Below are positions 40,404 through 49,682 of a stretch of DNA of 64,000 nucleotides, in pieces; the first letter of the stretch is position 1; each line of letters begins with the position of its first letter. The DNA is from CAWUEX02 sp963921305 (lineage in GTDB: Bacteria > Pseudomonadota > Alphaproteobacteria > Rhodospirillales > Rhodospirillaceae): positions 1,178,001 to 1,242,000 of the forward strand of contig CAWUEX030000002.1 of the NCBI GenBank assembly GCA_963921305.4. The letters run 5' to 3'. A model generated the notes under the pieces. That model was not told the origin of the DNA. It made no database searches and worked only from the letters and a program-made list of their open reading frames with translations. The position numbers and the translations under genes were made by a program.

Positions 40404-42317
40404 ATGGGCAAAGTCATTGGTATTGACCTCGGGACCACCAACTCCTGCGTCGCCGTCATGGACGGCTCGGACCCGCGGGTGATCGAAAACGCTGAGGGCG
40501 TGCGCACCACGCCGTCGATGGTGGCCTTTTCCGAAGGCGGTGAACGCCTTGTCGGACAGCCGGCCAAGCGCCAGGCCGTCACCAACCCGGAAAACACCCT
40601 GTTCGCCATCAAGCGCCTGATTGGCCGCCGGTTCGACGACCCGACCGTGAAGAAAGATCAGGCGTTGGTGCCCTACTCCATCATCAAGGGCGACAACGGC
40701 GATGCCTGGGTGGAGGCCTCCGGCGAAAAATACGCTCCGTCGCAAATCTCTGCCTTCATTCTGCAAAAGATGAAGGAAACCGCTGAGAGCTATCTCGGCG
40801 AAACGGTTACAGAAGCGGTAATCACCGTTCCGGCCTACTTCAATGACAGTCAGCGCCAGGCGACGAAAGATGCCGGTAAGATCGCCGGCCTCGACGTTCT
40901 GCGCATCATCAACGAACCCACGGCCGCGGCGCTCGCCTACGGCATGGACAAAGAAGCCACCGGCACGATTGCCGTGTACGACCTGGGTGGCGGGACCTTC
41001 GACATTTCCATCCTGGAAATCGGCGACGGCGTGTTCGAAGTGAAATCGACCAACGGGGACACCTTCCTCGGCGGGGAAGACTTCGACGCCCGCATCATCG
41101 ATTATCTTGCTGACGAATTTAAGAAAGAGAACGGCATCGATCTACGCGACGACAAACTCGCGCTGCAACGCCTCAAGGAAGGCGCAGAAAAGGCCAAGAT
41201 CGAACTGTCCAGCTCCGGCCAGACGGAAGTCAACCTGCCGTTCATCACGGCGGACCAGTCCGGTCCCAAGCACCTCAACATCAAGCTGACCCGGGCCAAG
41301 CTCGAAGCGCTGGTCGACGATCTGATTCAGCGTACTGTCGACCCCTGCAAGAAAGCGCTGAAAGACGCCGGCCTGAAGCCGAACGACATCAACGAAGTGA
41401 TTCTGGTCGGCGGCATGACGCGCATGCCCAAGGTTCAGGAAACTGTGAAGGACTTCTTCGGCCGTGACCCGCACAAGGGCGTCAACCCGGACGAAGTGGT
41501 CGCCCTCGGCGCTGCCATCCAAGCCGGCGTGCTCAAGGGTGACGTCAAAGATGTGCTGTTGCTGGATGTCACGCCGCTGTCGCTGGGGATCGAAACGCTG
41601 GGTGGCGTGTTCACCCGCCTGATCGACCGCAACACTACGGTGCCGACGCGTAAGAGCCAAACCTTCTCGACCGCCGAGGACAATCAGCAGGCCGTAACCA
41701 TTCGGGTGTTCCAGGGCGAACGCGAGATGGCGGCGGACAACAAGCTGCTCGGTCAGTTTGACCTGATGGGCATTCCGCCGGCGCCGCGGGGCGTGCCGCA
41801 GATCGAAGTCACCTTCGACATCGATGCCAACGGTATCGTCAATGTTTCGGCGAAAGACAAAGCCACCGGCAAGGAACAGCAGATCCGCATTCAAGCCTCC
41901 GGTGGTCTGTCCGACGATGATATCGACCAAATGGTCAAGGATGCCGAAGCCCACGCCGATGAAGACAAGAAGAAGCGTGAGCTGGTCGACGCCCGCAACC
42001 AGGCGGACGGCCTGATCCACACCACTGAAAAGTCGCTCGGTGAGTTTGGCGACAAGGTCAGCGAAGAAGAGAAAGGCGACATCGAAGCCAAGCTGCAAGA
42101 GCTCAAGGATGTACTCGAGTCCGAAGATCCTGAAGACATCAAGGGCAAGACCGAAGCCTTGATGCAGGCATCTATGAAGCTTGGCCAGGCCATGTACGAG
42201 GCCCAGCAAGCGGAAGCAGGTGATGCGGAGGCCGCTGAGGGCGAGGCCGAAAGCGCCGAGGACGCGGATGTCGTCGATGCCGACTTTGAAGAAGTCGACG
42301 ACAAAGATAAGTCTTAA
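40404..42317 (+). CDS. dnaK: Chaperone DnaK (Hsp70)
   Basis: 637 residues, typical length. The ATPase domain starts GIDLGTTNSCVAVMDG, with the ITVPAYFNDSQRQATKDAGKIAGL and VYDLGGGTFDISILEI phosphate and connect motifs and VGGMTRMP. The substrate domain has LLLDVTPLSLGIETLGG and the linker region, and a C-terminal lid ends with an Ala/Glu/Asp-rich tail (EEVDDKDKS) similar to the EEVDD-type end. Together with GrpE and DnaJ it forms the main Hsp70 cycle. Confidence 0.99.
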   Translation: MGKVIGIDLGTTNSCVAVMDGSDPRVIENAEGVRTTPSMVAFSEGGERLVGQPAKRQAVTNPENTLFAIKRLIGRRFDDPTVKKDQALVPYSIIKGDNGDAWVEASGEKYAPSQISAFILQKMKETAESYLGETVTEAVITVPAYFNDSQRQATKDAGKIAGLDVLRIINEPTAAALAYGMDKEATGTIAVYDLGGGTFDISILEIGDGVFEVKSTNGDTFLGGEDFDARIIDYLADEFKKENGIDLRDDKLALQRLKEGAEKAKIELSSSGQTEVNLPFITADQSGPKHLNIKLTRAKLEALVDDLIQRTVDPCKKALKDAGLKPNDINEVILVGGMTRMPKVQETVKDFFGRDPHKGVNPDEVVALGAAIQAGVLKGDVKDVLLLDVTPLSLGIETLGGVFTRLIDRNTTVPTRKSQTFSTAEDNQQAVTIRVFQGEREMAADNKLLGQFDLMGIPPAPRGVPQIEVTFDIDANGIVNVSAKDKATGKEQQIRIQASGGLSDDDIDQMVKDAEAHADEDKKKRELVDARNQADGLIHTTEKSLGEFGDKVSEEEKGDIEAKLQELKDVLESEDPEDIKGKTEALMQASMKLGQAMYEAQQAEAGDAEAAEGEAESAEDADVVDADFEEVDDKDKS

Positions 42318-42426
42318 GACCCTTTCGTCTGACTCAGGGCGTTATGAAGGGTTGCACGCACATCGCGAAGTGTGTCCGGCGCCAACGGCGCTGGGCACAC
42401 CGGCGTGCCTTTAGCCGGAGCGCGTA

Positions 42427-43563
42427 ATGTCCAAGCGGGATTTTTATGAGGTGCTTGGCGTCAGTAAGTCCGCCTCCGGCGACGACCTCAAGAAAGCCTA
42501 TCGCAAACTCGCCATGCAATATCACCCGGACCGTAATCCGGGTGACGAAAAGGCGGAGCAACAGTTCAAGGAACTGAACGAAGCCTACGAGGTTCTCAAA
42601 GACGAACAGAAACGCGCCGCCTACGATCAATACGGACACGCTGCGTTTGAAAACAGCGGCGGTCCGCGGGCCGGTGCCGGTGGCTTCGATTTCGGCGGCG
42701 GCTTCGCCGACATCTTCGATGAAATGTTCGGTGACATCATGGGCCGCCGTGGCGGCGGCGGGCGAACGCAAACCCGTGGCCAGGACCTGCGCTACAACAT
42801 GGAGGTCAGTCTCGAGGACGCCTTCCACGGCAAGAAGGCGACCATCACCGTACCGTCGTCTGTCCAATGCGGCTCGTGCAACGGCACCGGCGGCAAAGAC
42901 GGTGCGGCGCCTGAAACCTGTGACACCTGTGGCGGAGCCGGTCAGGTGCGCAGCCAGCAAGGCTTTTTTACGGTCCAACGGACCTGCCCTAAATGCGGTG
43001 GCGCGGGCCGCGTAATCAAAGACCCCTGCACCACCTGCTGCGGGTCAGGCCGGGAACGCAAAGACAAGACTCTTGAGGTTACTATTCCGCCCGGTGTGGA
43101 AGACGGCACCCGAATTCGGCTTGCCGGTGAAGGTGAGGCGGGTCTCAACGGTGCGCCTGCCGGCGATCTCTATATTTTCCTGGGCCTCAAACCTCACCGG
43201 CTGTTCCAGCGCGACGGCGCGAACGTCTATATGCGCGTGCCCATCTCAATGACGACTGCGGCACTCGGCGGCGAAGTTGAAGTGCCGACCATCGAAGGCC
43301 GCAAAGTCCGGGTCACTATTCCGCAGGGCTGCCAAAACGGCCACCAATTCCGTTTGCGCGGCAAGGGCATGAATGTGCTGCGGTCCACCGCGCGTGGCGA
43401 CATGTTCCTAGAAGCGGCGATCGAAGTGCCCGTCAATCTCACGTCGAAGCAAAAAGAGTTGCTGCGCGAGTTTGAAAAGGACAGCGATCAAAAAACTTAT
43501 AGTCCCGAGACCCAAGGCTTCTTCGACAAGATCAAAGATTTCTTCGAAGACCTGACCGACTGA
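42427..43563 (+). CDS. dnaJ: Chaperone DnaJ (Hsp40)
   Basis: 378 residues. J domain with His33-Pro34-Asp35 (QYHPDRNPG), Gly/Phe-rich linker (FDFGGGFADIFDEMFGDIMGRRGGGG), then four CxxCxGxG zinc motifs: CGSCNGTG, CDTCGGAG, CPKCGGAG and CTTCCGSG, then the peptide-binding C-terminal domains and the DPKxYSP-like end. The 109-bp spacer after dnaK has no strong terminator, so read-through from dnaK is likely. Confidence 0.98.
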   Translation: MSKRDFYEVLGVSKSASGDDLKKAYRKLAMQYHPDRNPGDEKAEQQFKELNEAYEVLKDEQKRAAYDQYGHAAFENSGGPRAGAGGFDFGGGFADIFDEMFGDIMGRRGGGGRTQTRGQDLRYNMEVSLEDAFHGKKATITVPSSVQCGSCNGTGGKDGAAPETCDTCGGAGQVRSQQGFFTVQRTCPKCGGAGRVIKDPCTTCCGSGRERKDKTLEVTIPPGVEDGTRIRLAGEGEAGLNGAPAGDLYIFLGLKPHRLFQRDGANVYMRVPISMTTAALGGEVEVPTIEGRKVRVTIPQGCQNGHQFRLRGKGMNVLRSTARGDMFLEAAIEVPVNLTSKQKELLREFEKDSDQKTYSPETQGFFDKIKDFFEDLTD

Positions 43564-43571
43564 CGCGCACT

Positions 43572-44210
43572 TTAAAGTTTCCCGGTGATCCGTTGACGCC
43601 AGGAGAGTTTCTCCGGTGCAGGGTCCGGTCCATCCAAATATGCCCAAAAGAACGACATGGTGTACTTGGCACCGGCGCCCGGCGTGATGCCGCGGTGCAG
43701 GTGAGTCCAATAGGGCGGAAACACCACCACCTTTCCGGCCTCGGGTTTGACTTTGATGTTCTGATGTTTGAATTCGGTGTGACCGCCGTCCTCAATGTCC
43801 GACAGATATAGCAGGCACGCGAGGACCCGTTCCGCGGACTCCATTCCAGCATTATCGGCATGCCAGTCGAATCCCTGACCCGGGTCGACCCGTTCGATCC
43901 GTGGGTAACGGCAGCCGATCCGCCCGGTGGCCAGGTGTCCGGCGAGAGCCGGAAACGATGCCGCATACTGCTGAACGGCTTTCTCGACGGCGGCGTGAGT
44001 CTGTACGACAACGTCTTGCCAATCGTCCATGGTGTCATTGAGAAACAGGATCGTCCCCGTGCGGCCCTCATCCACACGCTTGTCGATGCGGCCAACCGTT
44101 GACGGTCCACGCCGGTCATCCTGCTCGAACCGCTCGATAATCAGCCGGCAGTACTCCGGCCCAAGCATGTCCGGAAAGGCTTGTACAAAGTTGGGCGCCG
44201 CTGCGCTCAT
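43572..44210 (-). CDS. 2-oxoglutarate/Fe(II)-dependent prolyl-4-hydroxylase-like oxygenase
   Basis: 212 residues. Double-stranded beta-helix oxygenase of the P4Hc type: GQGFDWHADN carries the metal ligands His117 and Asp119; the distal His is His172 in THLHRGI; a lysine in GAKYTMSFFW probably binds 2-oxoglutarate. CRYPRIERVDPG precedes the active site as in the family. No signal peptide. Substrate unknown; prolyl residues of a protein or a small molecule are possible. It is convergent with dnaJ (8 bp). Confidence 0.85.
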   Translation of the reverse strand: MSAAAPNFVQAFPDMLGPEYCRLIIERFEQDDRRGPSTVGRIDKRVDEGRTGTILFLNDTMDDWQDVVVQTHAAVEKAVQQYAASFPALAGHLATGRIGCRYPRIERVDPGQGFDWHADNAGMESAERVLACLLYLSDIEDGGHTEFKHQNIKVKPEAGKVVVFPPYWTHLHRGITPGAGAKYTMSFFWAYLDGPDPAPEKLSWRQRITGKL

Positions 44211-44283
44211 GGTGTTCCTGATCTTCGGCCCGCGGTAGGATCACCGTCACTGTAGACTATGCCTCCGGCGCGGGTGAAGCGGG

Positions 44284-45864
44284 ATGTCCTGGCTATCAAA
44301 ACTGTTGCGGCCAAAACTGTTCCGGCGCACACCGGCACCGGACCAAAACCCGGACTCTATCGACACCCTGCTGAAACTCGTCGCGGATGCGCAGACCGCG
44401 GGCGCGGAGACATCTGAGCACTTGGCCCAAGCGCTGAGTGAAGCGGGTCTCAAAGCTCTGGGCAACGGACGGCCTGCCCACGCGGCTCGGGCCTTGACTG
44501 AGGCAGATCGCTTTGGGTTTCGCGCCCCGGAACTGCACTACAACATTGCCCTGGCGCTCAGCCGGAGCGGCCAAAGCGAGGCTGCCGCCGAAGCCTTTGC
44601 GCGGGCGCAGTCTGACGGACCGCGGGATCGAGCCGCCGACAGTTTTGCTCTGCGCAATGCCTATGCCTGCGCCGGACTGTCCCTGTCTGATTACCGGCAA
44701 ATGGCAGAGAACTGGGCCGTGCATCATGTCCCCCAATCTCCTCCACGCCCACCGGTGTCGGCGCGCGGTTCACATCAACCACTGAAAGTCGGTCTGCTGT
44801 CCGGCCGGTTTCATCGCCACGCGGTTGGGTTTCTGGCGGTCGGTGCATTGGAGCACATCGACCCTGATCGGTTGGAGTTGCACCTTTTCAATAACAGCAG
44901 GCTCTCCGATGACTATACCGAGCGGTTCAAAGCCATCGCTGCGTCGTGGCACGACATCCGCGCCCTTGAGGATGATGCGGCTGCGCAACTGATCCGAAAC
45001 CAGAGCCTCGATCTTCTCATCGACATGGGCGGACATTCGGCGGGCGGCCGCTTGGGTGTGGTGATGCAACGTCCGGCCCCTGTTCAGGCCAAATGGGCCG
45101 GCGGTCAGCATGGTACCACCGGTGTACCGGCGCTGGATTACTTTGTCTCTGATGCCATCTCAACGCCGCCCGCGCACGATGCGTTCTTCACGGAGGCGGT
45201 TATTCGCCTGCCGCACAGCTATGCGTGTTACGCGCCGCCACCGGATGCGCCGCCCGTTACCCCGTTACCCGCTCAAGAGCACGATAAAGTGACCTTCGGG
45301 TGTTTCAACAACATCGCCAAAATATCGGCTCAGACAAAAGAGATGTGGGCCGCGATCTTGCATCAGGTCCCGAGTAGCCGGCTCGTGTTGAAGCATGCCG
45401 CCCTCAATGAAGGTGAAACCCGCGATCGTGTGAGAGCCGAATTCGCCGCCTATGGTGTCACGCCAGATCAACTGATCCTGCGCGAGCCGACCGGTCATCA
45501 AACGCATCTCGGCGCATACTCAGACATCGATATCTCACTCGATCCTGTGCCCTGGAATGGTTGCGTGACAACCTGTGAGAGCCTGTGGATGGGCGTGCCG
45601 GTTGTCACGTTGCCGGGCGAGGCGTTTTGTCACCGCCATTCGGCGAGCTTTCTCAGCACAGCCGGTCTGACGGATTGGATTGCGGGCAGCTCAGAGGACT
45701 ACGTTGCCAAAGCCGTCGCCGCTGCCAACAACCTCAACAGGCTCTCGGAGCTACGGGCCAATTTGCGTTCTCAGTTGGCGGCATCACCGCTGTGTGACGG
45801 AGAGGCTTTTGCGCAAGCGTTCGTGGACACCTGCCGCAGAATGGTTGAAACCGAAGTGGGCTAA
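44284..45864 (+). CDS. SPINDLY/O-GlcNAc-transferase-like glycosyltransferase (GT41)
   Basis: 526 residues. Residues about 20-130 form helical TPR-like repeats (HLAQALSEAGLKALGNGRPAHAARALTEADRFGF, HYNIALALSRSGQSEAAAEAFARAQ). From about 170 the GT41 catalytic part begins: KVGLLSGRFHRHAVGFLAVGALEHIDPDRLELHLFNNS, LDLLIDMGGHSAGGRLGVVMQRPAPVQAKWAGGQHGTTG, FGCFNNIAKIS, DISLDPVPWNGCVTTCESLWMGVPVVTLPGEAFCHRHSASFLSTAGL. Such bacterial enzymes modify proteins or glycans with UDP- or GDP-sugars. Acceptor unknown. Overlaps the convergent methyltransferase gene by 4 bp. Confidence 0.85.
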   Translation: MSWLSKLLRPKLFRRTPAPDQNPDSIDTLLKLVADAQTAGAETSEHLAQALSEAGLKALGNGRPAHAARALTEADRFGFRAPELHYNIALALSRSGQSEAAAEAFARAQSDGPRDRAADSFALRNAYACAGLSLSDYRQMAENWAVHHVPQSPPRPPVSARGSHQPLKVGLLSGRFHRHAVGFLAVGALEHIDPDRLELHLFNNSRLSDDYTERFKAIAASWHDIRALEDDAAAQLIRNQSLDLLIDMGGHSAGGRLGVVMQRPAPVQAKWAGGQHGTTGVPALDYFVSDAISTPPAHDAFFTEAVIRLPHSYACYAPPPDAPPVTPLPAQEHDKVTFGCFNNIAKISAQTKEMWAAILHQVPSSRLVLKHAALNEGETRDRVRAEFAAYGVTPDQLILREPTGHQTHLGAYSDIDISLDPVPWNGCVTTCESLWMGVPVVTLPGEAFCHRHSASFLSTAGLTDWIAGSSEDYVAKAVAAANNLNRLSELRANLRSQLAASPLCDGEAFAQAFVDTCRRMVETEVG

Positions 45865-46547
45865 CCTGTCGCCAGACCGTGCTTCACCCAGCGCAGGTAA
45901 AGCTCAGGGTGCACGCGGGCGAGGGAAGCCGTGTCTGTCACCACATGGGGCTGGAGTTGCGGATGTTCCGCAAGCGCAGTAGCGCCCATATACAGCACGA
46001 TATTTTGCCGCAGCCACCAAAATACATTGTCGTTGGTCCAGATGTCCGGGCGAATCACATCCACCGCTGTGTATCCGCGCGCGGCAAACTTATCTGCCCA
46101 ATATCCCGGCCATTGTTCATTCACATGACCATTGCCACCCTGATAGGGAATGGCCGCTGAGAACACCACAATATCGCCGTGCCGCGTTAGGGAGTCGACG
46201 AACAGATCACTGGCTTTTGCGGGCAAGTGTTCCGCGACTTCCAGACTCAAGACCAGATCAAACTGTTTTCCGAGGTCCAACGTCTGATCGAGGGGTTGCG
46301 CTGAAAAGAAAGCGTTTGGGATGACCAGTGAGTCCGGTTCAATCCACGGGCCATCAATGCCGTAAATTTCTTCGACTCCCAGTTCACGGGCAGCCAGCAG
46401 CCAGGCGCCATGCCCGCAGCCAATATCCAGAACAGAGCGCGGCCCGAACATTCGGATCAGAGGCTCCAACACAACGCGTGCCGACGTCAGGCGAGCGTCT
46501 GCATTGGCATCAAGCATGGCATTGTAGTGGTTGGGGTCTGAGGCCAT
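45861..46547 (-). CDS. SAM-dependent methyltransferase
   Basis: 228 residues. Motif I SVLDIGCGHGAWLLAA (about 40-55), then the acidic AdoMet ribose site GIDGPWIEPDS, and FDLVLSLEVAEHLPAKASDLFVDSLTRHGDIVVFSAAIPYQGGNGHVNEQWPGYWADKF (the EVAEH and GG-NGHVNEQWP blocks are typical of Methyltransf_23-like enzymes of sugar or envelope metabolism). Location beside a glycosyltransferase is suggestive of a glycan substrate but not proof. Confidence 0.85.
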   Translation of the reverse strand: MASDPNHYNAMLDANADARLTSARVVLEPLIRMFGPRSVLDIGCGHGAWLLAARELGVEEIYGIDGPWIEPDSLVIPNAFFSAQPLDQTLDLGKQFDLVLSLEVAEHLPAKASDLFVDSLTRHGDIVVFSAAIPYQGGNGHVNEQWPGYWADKFAARGYTAVDVIRPDIWTNDNVFWWLRQNIVLYMGATALAEHPQLQPHVVTDTASLARVHPELYLRWVKHGLATG

Positions 46548-46644
46548 GGATTGACTATAATAGGTGCCGTACGGGAAAAAAGGTTATGGACCTCAAGCGT
46601 CGTCCGTATACTCCCGCCCATTCGCGAACACCGGAGTGAAACCA

Positions 46645-47448
46645 ATGAGCGTCGCCATAGGGATCGTCGGCTGTGCAGGCCGCATGGGCCGCATGGTCAT
46701 CCAAGAGGTGTTGGCCACCGACGGCTGCCATGTTGCCGGCGGCACGGAAGCGCCGGGCGGCCCGATCGGGCAGGACCTGGGCACGCTGGTCGGGGCCGAA
46801 CCCGCCGGCGTGACCATTAGCGACGATCCCGCGGCGCTGTTTGAAGCCGCCGATGCGGTGATCGATTTCACAGTGCCCGCGGCGACGCGCCTTCATGCCG
46901 AAGCCGCAGACGCGAGTGGGACCTGTTATGTGGTCGGCACCACCGGGTTGTCCGCCGAAGACCAGGCGGTGATTGATGCTGCGGCGAAATCCGCACCGGT
47001 CGTTCAAGCGCCAAACTTTTCGGTCGGGGTCAATTTGCTGTTCGCGCTCACAAAGAAGGTCGCGGCGACACTGGGGCCAGAGTACGACATCGAAATTCTC
47101 GAAATGCATCACCGCCACAAAATAGATGCGCCGTCTGGCACGGCCCTCGGGCTGGGCGAAGCCGCCGCTGCGGGGCGTCAGGTTGCGCTCGACAGTGTCG
47201 CGCGCACCGCGCGTGAAGGACACACCGGCCCGCGTGCCAGTGGTGAGATCGGTTTTGCGACCTTGCGGGGCGGCGGTGTTATTGGCGATCACACGGCCAT
47301 GTTCGCCAACGAGGTTGAGCGCCTCGAGTTGACTCACAAGGCCGGATCGCGCGGCATTTTTGCCGGCGGTGCGGTCCGTGCTGCCCTTTGGCTGCAGGGC
47401 AAGGCGCCGGGTCTCTATGGCATGGCCGACGTGCTCGGCTTGGACTAG
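46645..47448 (+). CDS. dapB: 4-hydroxy-tetrahydrodipicolinate reductase
   Basis: Second step of the meso-diaminopimelate pathway, NAD(P)H-dependent. 267 residues from ATG 46645 (GGAGTGAAACCA upstream); a longer frame is rejected. IGIVGCAGRMGRMVIQEV is the nucleotide-binding loop; YVVGTTGL, PVVQAPNFSVGVNLL, the HHRHKIDAPSGTAL tetrahydrodipicolinate site with catalytic His and Lys, and the C-terminal EVERLELTHKAGSR are intact. nth follows 9 bp later. Confidence 0.96.
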   Translation: MSVAIGIVGCAGRMGRMVIQEVLATDGCHVAGGTEAPGGPIGQDLGTLVGAEPAGVTISDDPAALFEAADAVIDFTVPAATRLHAEAADASGTCYVVGTTGLSAEDQAVIDAAAKSAPVVQAPNFSVGVNLLFALTKKVAATLGPEYDIEILEMHHRHKIDAPSGTALGLGEAAAAGRQVALDSVARTAREGHTGPRASGEIGFATLRGGGVIGDHTAMFANEVERLELTHKAGSRGIFAGGAVRAALWLQGKAPGLYGMADVLGLD

Positions 47449-47457
47449 GCGGCCCCC

Positions 47458-48177
47458 GTGCGCGTCAAAGACATTCCGGAATTTTACAGCCGCCTTCAGG
47501 CCCTGGAGCCCGAGCCCAAGGGCGAACTGAACTACGTCAATCCCTACACGTTGCTGGTGGCCGTGGTGTTGTCGGCCCAGGCGACCGATGTCGGCGTCAA
47601 CAAGGCGACCGGTCCCTTGTTTGAGGTTGTCGATACGCCGGAACAGATGGTGGCGCTGGGTGAAGCCAAGCTCAAGACTTACATCAAGACGATCGGGCTG
47701 TTTAATTCCAAGGCGAAGAACGTCATCGCGCTGTCAAAAATCCTGATTGAGAAATACGAAAGCACTGTTCCGGAAGATCGCGACATTCTCGAAACCCTTC
47801 CCGGTGTTGGCCGCAAGACCGCAAACGTGGTGCTCAACATTGCCTTTGGCCATCATACCATCGCGGTCGACACGCATATCTTCCGGGTGGGCAACCGCAC
47901 CGGTTTGGCACCAGGAAAAACCCCGCTGGAGGTCGAGAAGAAGCTTGAGAAGCGCACGCCCGAAGAATTCAAGCTCCACGCCCATCATTGGCTGATTCTA
48001 CACGGGCGTTATTTGTGTAAGGCGCGTACGCCCGAATGCTGGCGCTGTCCGGTGGAGGACCTGTGTAAGTTTAAACCGAAAACGCCGCCGCCGGATCAGC
48101 GGCCCCCTAAAACCAAAGCCAAGGCAAAATCTAAGTCCAAAACCAAGGCGAAGCGGGCGCCTCAGCGGAGGGTTTAG
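47458..48177 (+). CDS. nth: Endonuclease III
   Basis: Base-excision DNA glycosylase/AP lyase for oxidised pyrimidines. 239 residues from GTG 47458. The helix-hairpin-helix ETLPGVGRKTANVVLNIAFG and the catalytic region HHTIAVDTHIFRVGNRTG are intact. The [4Fe-4S] ligands are Cys187, Cys194, Cys197 and Cys203 (C-x6-C-x2-C-x5-C). The final about 30 residues are Lys/Ala/Pro-rich and probably disordered; they may aid DNA binding. Confidence 0.95.
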   Translation: MRVKDIPEFYSRLQALEPEPKGELNYVNPYTLLVAVVLSAQATDVGVNKATGPLFEVVDTPEQMVALGEAKLKTYIKTIGLFNSKAKNVIALSKILIEKYESTVPEDRDILETLPGVGRKTANVVLNIAFGHHTIAVDTHIFRVGNRTGLAPGKTPLEVEKKLEKRTPEEFKLHAHHWLILHGRYLCKARTPECWRCPVEDLCKFKPKTPPPDQRPPKTKAKAKSKSKTKAKRAPQRRV

Positions 48178-48614
48178 CTTTTGTCGGCGTCGATGACGTC
48201 GATGGTGCCTTCGACACGGCCACCCGAGGCGATCGAAATATTGTTGTAGTAGATCGTGCCTTTAACATGTCCGGACTCGGCTACTTCAAGTGTTTGCCGC
48301 GCCCGCAGGGTCCCCTCGAAGGTCCCGGCGATGTGAGCGTGATCGACTTCCGCGTCACCTTTGAATAAACCGCCGTGTGCAACATCAATGGTATTGGCGT
48401 CGGCGACATTGGCTTCCACCGTGCCCTGAACCACAAGGGTCTCACAGGACGAGATATCTCCGGTGACCGTGATGGCCTTGCCGACAACCAGACGGCTGCC
48501 GTCATCCGCTGAGTCGGTTTCGGTCCGTTCCGCCTGCAGCCGTGCGGGATTTGGAATGTCGACCACTTTGCGTGGGATTTCCGGACGGTAGGAAGAACTT
48601 GGCGGATTGGCCAT
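48174..48614 (-). CDS. Bactofilin (polymer-forming cytoskeletal protein)
   Basis: 146 residues of the DUF583 family. Bactofilins build beta-helical filaments tied to cell shape, stalks or envelope sites. A disordered N-terminus of about 40 residues (PPSSSYRPEIPRKVVDIP) precedes a repeating beta core: LVVGKAITVTGDISSCETLVVQGTVEANVADANTIDVAHGGLFKGDAEVDHAHIAGTFEGTLRARQTLEVAESGHVKGTIYYNNISIASGGRVEG. There is no signal peptide or membrane segment. Overlaps the convergent nth by 4 bp. Confidence 0.92.
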   Translation of the reverse strand: MANPPSSSYRPEIPRKVVDIPNPARLQAERTETDSADDGSRLVVGKAITVTGDISSCETLVVQGTVEANVADANTIDVAHGGLFKGDAEVDHAHIAGTFEGTLRARQTLEVAESGHVKGTIYYNNISIASGGRVEGTIDVIDADKS

Positions 48615-48911
48615 AACAGACCCTTTCTTAAACGGCTTCAGCGGTGGTGATACGGCGCCGGAGCGGCTTCCCAGCAGAAGCTATCCGACCTCGGACACAG
48701 TTTTAGCCGGTGAGGGATCGGCGCTCACGGCGTCCATGGCGTCCAGGTGAGGTTTACGTCCGGATGTTTGATCCGATGATTCTGAATTTTTTGTGCCCAA
48801 CATGCGTCCCAGTCCTTCAGGCTACGTTGCCGTGTGCGGCCGGCCCCCTTGGCGGGTTTTATGCCGGGTTTTGTGCCGGGCCGCACAGACCTTCGAGACG
48901 GGCCGAGGCTG
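48615..48911. other. 297-bp gap without recognised gene
   Basis: Between the bactofilin start (48614) and the EI24 gene stop (48912), both on the minus strand. It should contain the bactofilin promoter. I see no convincing coding frame, terminator or repeat; a 71-codon plus-strand frame is considered spurious. Confidence 0.5.
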
Positions 48912-49571
48912 TTAGCCGCCTCTGACCCTGTGGAAGAAATGTACCATGGCCGCCGTACCCAGCACAGGGGCGATCATGTTGATAACCGGAATCGTGAACA
49001 GAAAGGCCGTGGCCGCCCCCATCATCCAGATTCTCAGCCGGTGCCGTTTCTTCAAAGCGCTTGCCTCATCTGGGGCCAGCCGCCGCAAGGCCACGACCTC
49101 GAAATACTCCCGGCCCAGCAGCACACCGTTGACCCCATAGTAGGCGGCGATATTGATCCCCGGGATCAGATAGAGCGGCAAAAACAGCAGGTTTAGGACG
49201 ATTGTGAGCAGAATCAGCCGCGCAGACGTGCTGATGAGCGTCCCCCAGCCCATGGCCAGCGGCGCAGTAAGCCCGGGGTAATGCTTGGCTTCGACAGCGT
49301 CGGCGACGTCTTCCAAAAAGACCGATACCAGGGCACCGACGATGCCGGGAAAGAGAATAATGGCGATGACGGCCGTCGCCAGGCCGCCGAAAATGTCGAC
49401 TGCTGTTTCCACCCAGGTGATCTCGAACAGGGCCGTGTTGGCCAAGGCCCAGCCGACGCCGACGATCAGCAGAATGAAGCCTAGAATTGTGCCCGCCACG
49501 CTTTTCCAGATAACGGAGCGGATTTTCGGGTCAGAGAGCTGGGCGATCGCCTGGGAATAGGCTCGAATCAT
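48912..49571 (-). CDS. EI24-domain membrane protein (CysZ-like)
   Basis: 219 residues, inner membrane. Hydrophobic segments at about 28-45, 60-85, 125-150 and 185-205: ILGFILLIVGVGWALANTALF; VDIFGGLATAVIAIILFPGIVGALVSVFLEDVADAVEAKHYPG; LILLTIVLNLLFLPLYLIPGINIAAYYGVNGVLLGREYFE; MGAATAFLFTIPVINMIAPVLGTAAMVHF. The LGREYFE and R-rich (LRRLAPDEASALKKRHR) segments are typical of EI24/CysZ proteins. CysZ is a sulfate permease in enterobacteria; that role is not established for this group. Confidence 0.85.
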   Translation of the reverse strand: MIRAYSQAIAQLSDPKIRSVIWKSVAGTILGFILLIVGVGWALANTALFEITWVETAVDIFGGLATAVIAIILFPGIVGALVSVFLEDVADAVEAKHYPGLTAPLAMGWGTLISTSARLILLTIVLNLLFLPLYLIPGINIAAYYGVNGVLLGREYFEVVALRRLAPDEASALKKRHRLRIWMMGAATAFLFTIPVINMIAPVLGTAAMVHFFHRVRGG

Positions 49572-49682
49572 AGTGAATGAGGGCCCTCAGGTGCCAGTTG
49601 TGCGGCGCGCGCGCGTGGCTATACTGCGCCGCCATCGGGCACGTTGTCCAATGAACCACTTAACCTGACATCCGAGACCGCC

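Noticed and set aside
41142..42209. A 355-codon open frame antisense to dnaK
   Set aside because: dnaK is certain on the plus strand; no motif or ribosome site supports the antisense frame.
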